A DNA stretch of 64,000 bases, from contig JAUSFE010000040.1 of the NCBI GenBank assembly GCA_030649945.1, positions 90,266 to 154,265 on the forward strand, read 5' to 3'. The stretch is from Dehalococcoidia bacterium. Lineage in GTDB: Bacteria > Chloroflexota > Dehalococcoidia > SM23-28-2 > RBG-16-64-32. The notes under the pieces were generated by a model that worked only from the letters and a program-made list of their open reading frames with translations, was not told the DNA's origin and did no database searches. The translations under genes and the position numbers were made by a program. Positions 24,093-31,901 of the stretch are shown here, piece after piece (within the stretch, counting starts at the first letter, position 1; each line of letters opens with the position of its first letter).

Positions 24093-25947
24093 GGGCGATG
24101 TGCTGGACGGCCGGTATGTCGTCGAGGAGCGGATCGGCGCGGGCGGCTACGGGACCGTCTACCGGGCCCTAGATCGTAAGACGAAGCAGCCGGTCGCGAT
24201 CAAAGTCCTCCGCTCGGATCTCGCGGATGATCCCGATTACCAGCGCCGCTTTCGTCGGGAGGCGGACATCGCCCGGATGATGAAGTCGGAGCACGTGGTC
24301 AAGGTGCTGGATACCGGCCAGGCGCAGGTCCGCAACGAAGACGCCCACTTCCAGGTGATGGAGTTCGTGGAGGGAGAGACGCTCCAGGAGCGCCTGAGGC
24401 GGGGACGGCTCCCGATTAGGAAGGCGCTTCTCGTCGCGGCTCAACTGGCGGAGGCGCTCGAGGAGGCGGAGGAAAAGGGAATCGTCCATCGCGACATCAA
24501 GCCGAAGAACATCTTTACGGCGAAGAACGACTTCGCGCTCCTGGGCGACTTCGGCGTCGCGCGGGCGACCGACTACCCCTCGCTGAGGTCGGATGACCCG
24601 ATCCTGGGCACGCCCCGCTACATGTCGCCGGAGCAGTGTGTGGGCATAGTTGACGCAACTGACGTCCGTTCCGACATCTACTCGTTGGGCATCGTCCTCT
24701 ACGAGATGATCGGCGGAAAGCCGCCGTTTGAAGGAGATAGCCCGAACGTGATCACCTACAAGCACGTTAACGAGAAGCCGAAGCCGCTGCGGGGCGTGGT
24801 CAAGAACCTGCCAAAAGAGGCAGACGCCCTCTTGCAGCGCTGCCTGGAAAAGCGCCCGGAAGACCGCTTCCAGCACCCAGGCCAACTCCGCGTAGCGATC
24901 TGGTCTGTCCTGGAGGCGAACACCTCCAGCCAAGACACGCCAGTAACGCCGGTCAGGGTCTCGCAGACGAAGAAGCTAACCATCCTTCCTGGCAGCCGGG
25001 CATTCGCCTGGGTGCGGCTCACGCCGGTCGTCGTCATCGCACTTCTTGCATTCGGAGGGACTGCCCGCCCTATTGGGTCGGAAGCATCGCCTAGTTATAT
25101 CTTCAAGACAAGCTGGGGTCAGGCGGGATCTGGACCGGCAGAGTTCAATCACCCGCTCGATGTCGCCGTCGATTTCGCTGGATATCTGTATGTCTCAGAC
25201 TCGCTGAATGGTCGCGTCCAGAAATTGGATCCTGGCGGCAATTACATCGGTCAATTGGTCAAGCAACGGGCTAGCGTCGGCGACTGGGTACCCAACGATC
25301 TTGCGATAGATACGGCAGGGAACGTCTACGTGACTGATGAAGAGAACGCGACGATCCATAAGTTCACTGTGAATGGTGACGTCATTTTCGAGCCCGATCA
25401 ACTGGTGACCCCGATCGCAATCGCTGTGGGCGCCGATGACGTCCTCTACGTGGCTGATGCCGGGACCCATCGAATCCAAAAGTTCGCGAGTGATGGAACG
25501 CCCGTAGCGGCTTGGGGCAACGAAACCATTCCGGGCTTACAGTCGCCGGGTGGAATAGCTCTTGACCGTGCTGGTAACGTATACGTTACCGACTGGAGCG
25601 GGAATCAGGTTGTGAGGCTTACCAGCGAAGGTAGCGTCCTGGCGAGATGGGGCACGACGGGCAGCGGCAACGGCCAGTTCCGACACCCCGGGGCAGTCGC
25701 AATCGATCCCGACGGGTACGTGTATGTTAGCGACTGGGACAACAGCCGCATCGAAGTTTTCACGCCAGATGGGAGGTTCGTTGACCAATGGGGCGAACGC
25801 GGAACCGGTGACGGACAATTCGACGGTCCGGCTGGAATAGCGTTTGGAAAAGACGGTTCGGCATACGTTGTGGACTACCAGAACAGCCGCATCGAAGTCT
25901 TCGCTCGCCAAGTGGAGAGCACTCGCGATGTCGTCGCCGGCTATTGA
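24079..25947 (+). CDS. transmembrane Ser/Thr kinase with extracellular NHL-repeat sensor
   Basis: PknB-type kinase of 622 residues. The kinase domain shows the glycine loop (GAGGYG, residues 21-26), Lys42, HRD (137-139), DFG (157-159) and GTPRYMSPEQ. A transmembrane segment near residue 320 (LTPVVVIALLAFGG) separates it from an extracellular beta-propeller of NHL-like repeats: VSDSLNGRVQKLDPGG, VADAGTHRIQKFASDG, VTDWSGNQVVRL, VSDWDNSRIEVFTPDG and VVDYQNSRIEVF. The propeller probably senses a wall or surface ligand. ATG chosen in the overlap with the phosphatase gene. The next gene overlaps its end. Confidence 0.94.
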   Translation: MALTKGDVLDGRYVVEERIGAGGYGTVYRALDRKTKQPVAIKVLRSDLADDPDYQRRFRREADIARMMKSEHVVKVLDTGQAQVRNEDAHFQVMEFVEGETLQERLRRGRLPIRKALLVAAQLAEALEEAEEKGIVHRDIKPKNIFTAKNDFALLGDFGVARATDYPSLRSDDPILGTPRYMSPEQCVGIVDATDVRSDIYSLGIVLYEMIGGKPPFEGDSPNVITYKHVNEKPKPLRGVVKNLPKEADALLQRCLEKRPEDRFQHPGQLRVAIWSVLEANTSSQDTPVTPVRVSQTKKLTILPGSRAFAWVRLTPVVVIALLAFGGTARPIGSEASPSYIFKTSWGQAGSGPAEFNHPLDVAVDFAGYLYVSDSLNGRVQKLDPGGNYIGQLVKQRASVGDWVPNDLAIDTAGNVYVTDEENATIHKFTVNGDVIFEPDQLVTPIAIAVGADDVLYVADAGTHRIQKFASDGTPVAAWGNETIPGLQSPGGIALDRAGNVYVTDWSGNQVVRLTSEGSVLARWGTTGSGNGQFRHPGAVAIDPDGYVYVSDWDNSRIEVFTPDGRFVDQWGERGTGDGQFDGPAGIAFGKDGSAYVVDYQNSRIEVFARQVESTRDVVAGY

Positions 25948-27100
25948 GGACGCCGATCGCCCCTTGGTAGTGTCAATGCAAAAGAGATCGCGATCAATTC
26001 GTCGCTTCGCAACTGCCACGGGCATTGCCGCGATCATTGTGGCCGTCTTGGCGTGGAGTGTAACCCTCCATTCGCCGACTCCCGCTACGGCGGGGATCAC
26101 CAGGCCGGAGTCGAACACCGACGGATGCGGTACTCCGCGGCATTGGCTTGAGGACAGCGTCTGCCAGCGTTCGGGGCTCGCCGCGCTCGGGCCGTCGTCA
26201 CTCGCCCCGATGCCACCGCCCCCGGCGCCCGATCCATCGCAAACGTCACAGATTCCCACTGCGACGTCTCACACACCCACAGCAACGGCGACGCCGAGGT
26301 CGACACAGGCGCCAGCGACTCCAGTGTCTTTCCCGCCAAGCGCAAGCGCTTCGCCGTCGCCGACGCCGGTGGTGACTCCGTCGCCTGCGCCGACGCCGGT
26401 GATATTCCTCAGCGCAAATGTCATGGCCGAGACGGTCACCATGAGCGTGAACGTCTCCGGCACGGGACCAAGCGCTGTGGGCGGATTGGTCGGCGCTGTG
26501 CTGTTCGACGCGAGCCAGCTTACACCCGTAGCCTGCAGTGAAGTCTTCGGCCCGTGCAACTTGTCGTTTGGTGCAGGTGATGTCAGATTCGCCGTATTGA
26601 GCACCGACGAATTGTCCGGTGTGGTGACCAGTGTGACCTTCACCATCGCGCGCACCGTTAGCGGACTTGTCAGCGTAGGCCTCGCGATCGACCAGTGCGC
26701 TGATTCGATCGGTCTCTCCCGCATGGATTGCACAGGCGCAGGCACGGCATTCACTGTAATTGCACCGTCGCCTATCCCGACGGTGGTGCTACCGGCACAT
26801 GAGACCCCTACGCCATCGCCGCTGGCGCCGCTACCGGCACATCAGACCCCTAGGCCAGACCCGCCGGTGGTGCTGGTAGAATACCCCTTTGCGCCGATGG
26901 TGCTGCCAGCGCAACATCAGCCCCCTAGGCCAACGCCCACCCCGCTTGCCCTCGCGGCGGCCGCGTTGCCCCGAACGGGAGGAAGCTTTGTGGATTCAGC
27001 GATTGATCCCAGCAACGCAGCCTCGTGGATTCTAGTCTTGGCCGGTTTCATCGCAGCCCTCTCGGCTACCGCACTGTTGGGAATGCGTGATCGAGAGTGA
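25928..27100 (+). CDS. surface protein with cohesin-like domain and LPxTG-like anchor
   Basis: Protein of about 390 residues (ATG 25928, or 25976 if the cytoplasmic leader is shorter). An N-terminal hydrophobic helix (TATGIAAIIVAVLAWSV) is followed by a Pro/Thr/Ser-rich linker, a domain with cohesin-like strand pattern near residues 160-280 (VTMSVNVSGTGPSAVGGLVG, VTFTIARTVSGLVSVGLAID), a second linker with repeated PAHxTPxP units, and a C-terminal LPRTGG, hydrophobic helix and RDRE tail, a sortase-type signal. It overlaps the kinase gene by 20 bp, so it is a likely partner of the sensor. No sortase is in the window. Confidence 0.75.
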   Translation: MSSPAIEDADRPLVVSMQKRSRSIRRFATATGIAAIIVAVLAWSVTLHSPTPATAGITRPESNTDGCGTPRHWLEDSVCQRSGLAALGPSSLAPMPPPPAPDPSQTSQIPTATSHTPTATATPRSTQAPATPVSFPPSASASPSPTPVVTPSPAPTPVIFLSANVMAETVTMSVNVSGTGPSAVGGLVGAVLFDASQLTPVACSEVFGPCNLSFGAGDVRFAVLSTDELSGVVTSVTFTIARTVSGLVSVGLAIDQCADSIGLSRMDCTGAGTAFTVIAPSPIPTVVLPAHETPTPSPLAPLPAHQTPRPDPPVVLVEYPFAPMVLPAQHQPPRPTPTPLALAAAALPRTGGSFVDSAIDPSNAASWILVLAGFIAALSATALLGMRDRE

Positions 27101-27229
27101 GGTTAGGTTGAATCGGCCCAGTTGATGCGTCCGCACGGCTGGCACGGAGGTCAGTGTTAGCCCGGCTGTGGGGCGCGAAAACCTGATCCGGCACAATCCA
27201 CCAGTGAATAGGCCTTGGCAAGGTGCGCA

Positions 27230-27594
27230 ATGCTCAAGCAGCTCCGTGACCGGCGTGCTCGCGTCAAGGTGCGTCTCGTCGACCGCCTCGACCTGCTCGT
27301 GGAGAATCTGGCGCTGCGGCACCAGTTGTCTCCTTTCACGCTTCTGGCTTGGATGGCGTGAGGTGCTCACGGGTCGGCGACGGTCTTGCGCTGGCGCAGG
27401 ACACCCTGGTGGCGGCATCTACGCCGGCACCGCGTTCGTCGCTGTGGACGGCCCCGGATCGACCGCGAGCTACAGCCGCTGGATCCGGCGCATGGATGCG
27501 GAGACCGTGCTCTGAGGCAGTGCGTATCAAGGGCGAGCTGCGCAAGATCGGTTTCGCGGTCAGCAACTCGACGGTTCGGCGGTATCGGGCACCT
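27230..27594 (+). pseudogene. decayed rve-type transposase
   Basis: Pieces of one integrase-core transposase survive in three frames. ATG 27230 begins MLKQLRDRRARVKVRLVDRL and includes LLVENLALRHQ before a stop at 27359. GRPRIDRELQPL and WIRRMDAETVL follow in other frames, then SVRIKGELRKIGFAVSNSTV ending RRYR near 27590. The order matches the HTH/pre-catalytic part of IS3/IS481-like proteins; the DDE half is gone. No terminal repeats are seen. Confidence 0.65.
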
Positions 27595-27599
27595 GGCGG

Positions 27600-27682
27600 G
27601 CGGCGGCGGACAGTATTACATCATCGAGACCAAGGGGCAAGAAAACGTCGACGTGGCTCGAATAAGATTCGCTCTCCAGTGA
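27600..27682 (+). pseudogene. possible fragment of a restriction-type helicase
   Basis: The frame reads QYYIIETKGQENVDVARIRF then ALQ-stop. YYIIETKGQE resembles the endonuclease segment of type III Res proteins and related helicase-nucleases. Nothing else of that gene is left. Weak on its own. Confidence 0.3.
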
Positions 27683-27849
27683 ACGATCAACCAGACTGGT
27701 GATGGTCGGATGATAACTGTCGATTGCCCAGTTCTCTCATGACACCGTCAAAGCTGACGCCACAGTGTAGGGGTCACTGAAATTACGTGAAGAGCGTGCA
27801 GATGCATGCCAAATCACCTTTGCAATTGAGACGATCCGCGCGGACGTGA

Positions 27850-27867
27850 CACTAACAAACCGTAGTG
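27850..27867. promoter_or_regulatory. CACTA-N8-TAGTG palindrome, copy 3
   Basis: CACTAACAAACCGTAGTG, exact in both arms. It lies in the gene-poor stretch 27683-27905 between the transposase debris and a minus-strand small gene. Apart from this motif I see nothing in that stretch. Confidence 0.55.
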
Positions 27868-27905
27868 CGCCACTCGCTCATGAAGCCCTGGCTCCGGACC
27901 GGCGG

Positions 27906-28127
27906 TCAACGAGGCGGTTCATCCACCCGCAATATCGAGGCCGATGAATCGAGCCTCAACCGTCTGCCATCCTTCAAATCGACGGGAAAGCCGGGACGGC
28001 CATGAGGGTCATAGAAGTTGGTCTTCGTCCAGAGGCTTCGCCAGTGCTCATAACACAGGCCGACGGTGCTTTCCAGTTCGAAGATGAAGGCGTTGCGTTC
28101 ACAGTCCTTGGCCATGCAGATCGTCAT
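27906..28127 (-). CDS. small cysteine-containing protein, 73 aa
   Basis: MTICMAKDCERNAFIFELES, then VGLCYEHWRSLW, suggests a C-x4-C...C-x2-H metal site at the N-terminus. The rest (DLKDGRRLRLDSSASILRVD) is basic to neutral and unrecognised. The ribosome site is weak (GTGAGAT), and a start at the second Met is possible. Confidence 0.45.
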   Translation of the reverse strand: MTICMAKDCERNAFIFELESTVGLCYEHWRSLWTKTNFYDPHGRPGFPVDLKDGRRLRLDSSASILRVDEPPR

Positions 28128-28283
28128 TGCAATCTCACTGTGCGATGAATTGGAAGTCTGCGACCCTTGCCGATCGTTGAGGACGCTCCGCCAGGAGGCC
28201 TATCCCGTACGCTATCGCGGACATCATTAACGACAACGGAGACCGAGGGTAGATTGACGATTGGCGACGGGCGCCGAAATGCT

Positions 28284-28757
28284 TTAGCGCGCCGTGGGGC
28301 CCACCTCATCACGCCATGTACGAACCATCTCCGTGTGCTCCCGCAGGTGCGGGCTGCCCACCGCCTGGAACATCCTATACGCCGTCTTCCCTTCACCGTA
28401 ACGCTCATCGGGCAGCCTGATGGCGGCTTGCTTGAAGGCGTTCGTGGCGTGCTCAAGCTCGTCCAGAACCTGCGTGACGCGCTTCCCTTTCACGTGCTCG
28501 GCGAAGGTGTCGTTCCATCTCTGCACGTCAGTCCAGTCCACACCCTCCAGCGCCGGCTTCTCGCCCCGGCCCATGCGCTCGAGGCCGCCGGCCATTTGTC
28601 CCAGCCAGCCAGTGAAGTGGGCCGCAATCTCTCGCACGCCCCACCTCTTGTCGAGCCATTTGGTGTCAAAGTCATGTTCAGTCAGGCCGGAGAGCACTGA
28701 ACGGAAATCCTGAAATGCCGCATCGAACTCCTTGATCAGGTCGTCTCTAGAACTCAT
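28284..28757 (-). CDS. DinB/ClbS-like four-helix protein
   Basis: 157 residues. MSSRDDLIKEFDAAFQDFRS, RWGVREIAAHFTGWLGQM with a metal-type histidine, and HLREHTEMVRTW near the C-terminus with the second histidine pair fit the DinB superfamily, whose members are metal-binding thiol transferases or colibactin-protection-like hydrolases. AGGAGGAGAAAGCG precedes the ATG. It is alone in its transcription unit. Substrate unknown. Confidence 0.75.
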   Translation of the reverse strand: MSSRDDLIKEFDAAFQDFRSVLSGLTEHDFDTKWLDKRWGVREIAAHFTGWLGQMAGGLERMGRGEKPALEGVDWTDVQRWNDTFAEHVKGKRVTQVLDELEHATNAFKQAAIRLPDERYGEGKTAYRMFQAVGSPHLREHTEMVRTWRDEVGPTAR

Positions 28758-28936
28758 CGCTTTCTCCTCCTAGGTGGTGCTGAGCCAATTATGACGCGAG
28801 CAGGCCTGTGGCGATCAGGGCTTTCTGTTACGATTCGATCACAGCGGTCGCATCACTTGCACCAGTGACGCCCGTTTCGCACTCGGAAGGGCAGCGGACT
28901 TTCTTGGGGTAGGATTGAGCACGGAGGTGGTAAGAC

Positions 28937-29473
28937 ATGGCGCCTGGCGATGTTGTTGCTGGCCTGGATTCGGAGCAACGTTTGTCTAGGGTGGTGCCGG
29001 CGGCGGCACGTCGGACCTGGCAACGCCTCGACGATCTTCTCGTGGGTTTTATGAAGCGGCACGGGATTGCGCTCTTGCGGACTGCCGTGGCGCTGGTTTT
29101 TCTCTGGTTCGGTTTCCTCAAAGTGGCAGACCGGAGCCCAGTGGCCGACTTAGTAGCAGGCACCATCTACTGGCTGCCCGCCAGTTTCTTCGTGCGCTTC
29201 CTTGGGGCCTGGGAAATAGTGGTTGGCCTCGGTCTGCTATTGCCGTTTGCACTCCGGTTGACCCTACTCCTGTTCTGGGCCCAGATGGCGGGAACCTTCC
29301 TGGTGCTGGTCGTGCACCCCGGTCTATCGTTTCAATCTGGCAATCCTCTCCTCCTTACCATGACTGGTGAATTCGTGATTAAGAACCTGGTCCTAATAAC
29401 TGCTGGCTTGGTGATCGGCAGCACAGTCAGTAACCGGGGTCCAACCTCAGCGGCGCAGACCGTCTCGCCGTAG
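28937..29473 (+). CDS. DoxX/DUF417-like membrane protein
   Basis: 178 residues with four probable membrane helices starting near residue 45 (GIALLRTAVALVFLWFGFLK, FFVRFLGAWEIVVGLGLLLP, LTLLLFWAQMAGTFLVLVVH, FVIKNLVLITAGLVIG). The order and the FGFLK and GxxEIxVGLGLLLP signatures fit the YkgB/DUF417-DoxX group, whose roles are poorly known and sometimes linked to oxidative stress. GGAGGTGGTAAGAC precedes the ATG. Divergent from the DinB-like gene. Confidence 0.75.
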   Translation: MAPGDVVAGLDSEQRLSRVVPAAARRTWQRLDDLLVGFMKRHGIALLRTAVALVFLWFGFLKVADRSPVADLVAGTIYWLPASFFVRFLGAWEIVVGLGLLLPFALRLTLLLFWAQMAGTFLVLVVHPGLSFQSGNPLLLTMTGEFVIKNLVLITAGLVIGSTVSNRGPTSAAQTVSP

Positions 29474-29648
29474 CCCAATCAGGCCTTCCTGATCGCGACT
29501 TGGGCCCTCGAACGCTACCACCCACGCCACGTGCCACCGGGTGTAAGGGCGCAGGCAGATTCACCATGACTTCATTGTGGACCCAGAGCTGCAGCCGGTC
29601 GGGAGTCTCGTCTGACACCCCGCCCAGAGCCTCCATCGAAAGGTGGGC

Positions 29649-30117
29649 TCACAAGTTCAAGTTCGGAGGTTGCTCGACCTCCCGGCGGCGCTTGCGACGC
29701 TTGAGGGCTGCATCGGCTTGAGCGGCATTGCCGCTCGCCCCGCTGATCTGATATGTCACCGATTGATCGTCGCTCCTCACCGGCTGGCCGACATCTCCGC
29801 CGCTCGTCAATCGTCGAGCAAGACGTCTCGTCTCGTCTCGAAGGTCGGCGACGGAGGCGCGGCTCAGGCCCCGACGCCTCCCCTGTTGTCGTCGCCACGT
29901 TGCGAGCGCCATTCTGCCGACGCCGACGGCATCCGCCGGGGAGTTTGCCCAGCGTCTGGCCAACTCCAGTCGCTCTTTCTGGGTCTCCTCTAACCTCCTC
30001 GATCACGCTTCTCGAAAAGCGATGGCTGACCTCGTTGCCGGCGCCGAGCAATTCGAACAAGGCGCTTACGTTGCGATCTAGGGCAGCGATAAGGCGATCG
30101 GTGCGCTGACTTGCCAT
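29649..30117 (-). pseudogene. frameshifted coiled-coil (phasin-like size) gene
   Basis: ATG 30117 has GAGGAGG 5 bp before it and encodes MASQRTDRLIAALDRNVSAL, FELLGAGNEVSHRFSRSVIEE. One extra base near 29994 (GAGGAGGTTAG) then throws it out of frame; skipping it restores LEETQKERLELARRWANSPA and a further ~85 helical residues to a stop at 29649. About 155 residues in all. The helical, Ala/Arg/Glu-rich pattern resembles phasins or coiled-coil accessory proteins. Pseudogene, assembly error or recoding cannot be told apart. Confidence 0.55.
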
Positions 30118-30401
30118 CACTGGCCTCCTCAATGGCAGACTGAAGAAGGGCTCGATAACCGGGCGCCCATTGGACACCCGTGGCAGTAACTGGGCGTGCC
30201 GGCCGACAGGGGGTTGGCCTGGCGCCGACCGGATGGACAGCGCAAGTCTAGGGCACTACGGGGAAGGGGTCAATGCTCGCAGGTTCAGCACATTAGGACC
30301 GAGTGGAGTCACAGAACGGCAGTTCCGGCCGGGCGATGCAACGCCGGGCCGCCCTGCGCCGTCGTTCCTCCTTGAGACATCTTTCTTAAGGAGGTAATGC
30401 T

Positions 30402-30629
30402 GTGACGAGGGGAGACGACATCAGCAGCGATGGGGGCGACGAGATCACGGTCATGGATCTGCCCGACATCGCGCTAGATTGGTTCAACTTCTGGATAGAA
30501 TTCCATATCGTGGGACTTCGTCTCGCCGTCTACCCGCTACTTCTCCTGACTGGTTTGGAGGCGCCGGCCGCTCGATTTGCTCCTTGGGGGAATGGCCGGT
30601 GGAACGTGACCGACGGAAACGAGTCTTGA
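30402..30629 (+). CDS. hypothetical protein with one amphipathic or membrane helix, 75 aa
   Basis: Starts at GTG 30402 because TTAAGGAGGTAATGCT lies directly before it. After an acidic leader (DDISSDGGDEITVMDLPDIA) comes DWFNFWIEFHIVGLRLAVYP and LLLLTGLEAP, one hydrophobic segment. It is divergent from the frameshifted coiled-coil gene across 284 bp and may be its partner. No known family. Confidence 0.55.
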   Translation: MTRGDDISSDGGDEITVMDLPDIALDWFNFWIEFHIVGLRLAVYPLLLLTGLEAPAARFAPWGNGRWNVTDGNES

Positions 30630-30923
30630 TCCAGCGGCCGCAGTTAGGTGGTTCCCACCCTGGCGGCTTTCGAAGGACTAGCACTGGCTTCGACGAAAAC
30701 AGCCGATTAGAGTGACAGCGAGTCCGGGAGTCCGGCCATGGCGTCTTGGTGGCACAGGCATGACGACTTTTTCAACAGCCTCTCTGCTTAGTGTGGCCTA
30801 GGGCGCATCAGCGCGTAACCCGTACCGGCTGAGTCATGAAGCTCGCCGAATTCTTACGCTGTTGTTCTAACGCCTGCGTGCTACCATTTACACCACAGGA
30901 ATAGTTCGAGCGGAGACAACATC
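30630..30923. other. 294-bp gap
   Basis: No supported gene. A half copy of the element motif (TTAGTG) lies near 30790, followed by GGGCGCATCAGCGCG, a small inverted repeat whose core GCGCATCAGCGC also occurs at about 20417. Confidence 0.3.
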
Positions 30924-31331
30924 ATGCCGGGGATTCGTGGCCTCACAGAGATAGTGATCTGGGTCCATAGCATCGAAAAGTCGCTGCACTTCTATCGCGA
31001 CCTTCTGGGATTGGCCGTAATGTCCCCACCCGACTTCAGGGGTGCGGTCTTCCTTCAGGCGGGACCGTCTGGGGCTGATGTCCCTCAGCAGATCGTGCTG
31101 GTGCCGCTGCCCGAAGGCACTCCCGCCTTCTCTAGTGAGCGCGCACAGCGGCCACTGCATCACATTGGGATTGAGATCGCGCCGGATGACTTCGAGGTCG
31201 AGAGCGACCGCCTGCAACGCCTAGGCTTCGAGGTGCGCTTCGGCGAGCATCCCTTCTTGCCCGTGAAGGGGATGTACCTGGATGACCCGGACGGTAACGA
31301 GGTGGAGCTATTAGCGAGTAAAGGTCAGTGA
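30924..31331 (+). CDS. VOC-superfamily (glyoxalase/dioxygenase-fold) protein
   Basis: 135 residues with two beta-alpha-beta-beta-beta units. VIWVHSIEKSLHFYRDLLGL is the classical first helix-strand, HHIGIEIAPDDF begins the second unit, and MYLDDPDGNEVELLA is the classical end with a metal glutamate. Typical roles are glyoxalase, ring-cleavage or antibiotic-binding proteins; the sequence does not decide. GGAGAC precedes the ATG. Confidence 0.88.
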   Translation: MPGIRGLTEIVIWVHSIEKSLHFYRDLLGLAVMSPPDFRGAVFLQAGPSGADVPQQIVLVPLPEGTPAFSSERAQRPLHHIGIEIAPDDFEVESDRLQRLGFEVRFGEHPFLPVKGMYLDDPDGNEVELLASKGQ

Positions 31332-31361
31332 TTGTAGACGGGTGCGGACCGGATATCCTAG

Positions 31362-31574
31362 TCATTCCTTCTTCTTGATCTCGGTGATGACGCTGAGGAT
31401 CGCGTCGATAGTCACGTGATCACCCTCTTGAGGGCTCGGGTAGATGTAGTCGTGGGCAACACGGGACTGGCGGAGTGTGTCTGGCTCGTTGGTGTAGGAG
31501 TAGACGATCTCGTAGTACTGCTCGCCATGAAGCAGGTAAGGGTTGACGCGATGGATGAGGGCCTCGCGGGCCAC
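31362..31574 (-). CDS. hypothetical protein, 70 aa
   Basis: GTG start with GGAGGTGACCC just before it. Sequence MAREALIHRVNPYLLHGEQY, then YEIVYSYTNEPDTLRQSRVA and VTIDAILSVITEIKKKE. Soluble and beta-strand rich with a helical end. The size and the phrase QSRVAHDYIYPSPQEGDHV suggest a small ligand- or partner-binding domain, but I recognise no family. Its end is convergent with the VOC gene, 30 bp away. Confidence 0.55.
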   Translation of the reverse strand: MAREALIHRVNPYLLHGEQYYEIVYSYTNEPDTLRQSRVAHDYIYPSPQEGDHVTIDAILSVITEIKKKE

Positions 31575-31793
31575 GGGTCACCTCCGTTCTAGTTTCCAGA
31601 ATGGGTAGAAGGAGACGAGGCTGGCAGCCCAATGCAGATCCCGCACGACCCACTAAGCAAGCCAGCATGCCCCCAATCCCAGAGAGCTCTTAGGAACGCG
31701 GTAATCGTGGCTCATTAGCCTCAGTGATGTCAACGCGCGCCAATAGGAAGATGACGACAGCGTTCTCCTACTGTCCGCAGCCGGTAAACAGCA

Positions 31794-31811
31794 CACTATG
31801 TCTGCGTAGTC
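31794..31811. promoter_or_regulatory. CACTA-N8-TAGTC palindrome, copy 4 (one mismatch)
   Basis: CACTATGTCTGCGTAGTC in the 327-bp gap 31575-31901, upstream of the 70-aa minus-strand gene. It shares the terminal C variant with the copy at 20434. The rest of that gap holds no supported gene. Confidence 0.45.
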
Positions 31812-31901
31812 TGCGTCTCGCCGCCGGTGGATCGTCGTGGCGGAACTCGGTTCCCAGCGCAGCTCACCCTGCTTCTGAGTGGAGGGGATGCTTTTGGACT
31901 T

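Noticed and set aside
29500-29721. Small plus-strand frame after the DoxX-like gene
   Set aside because: No ribosome site and it lies opposite the frameshifted helical gene.
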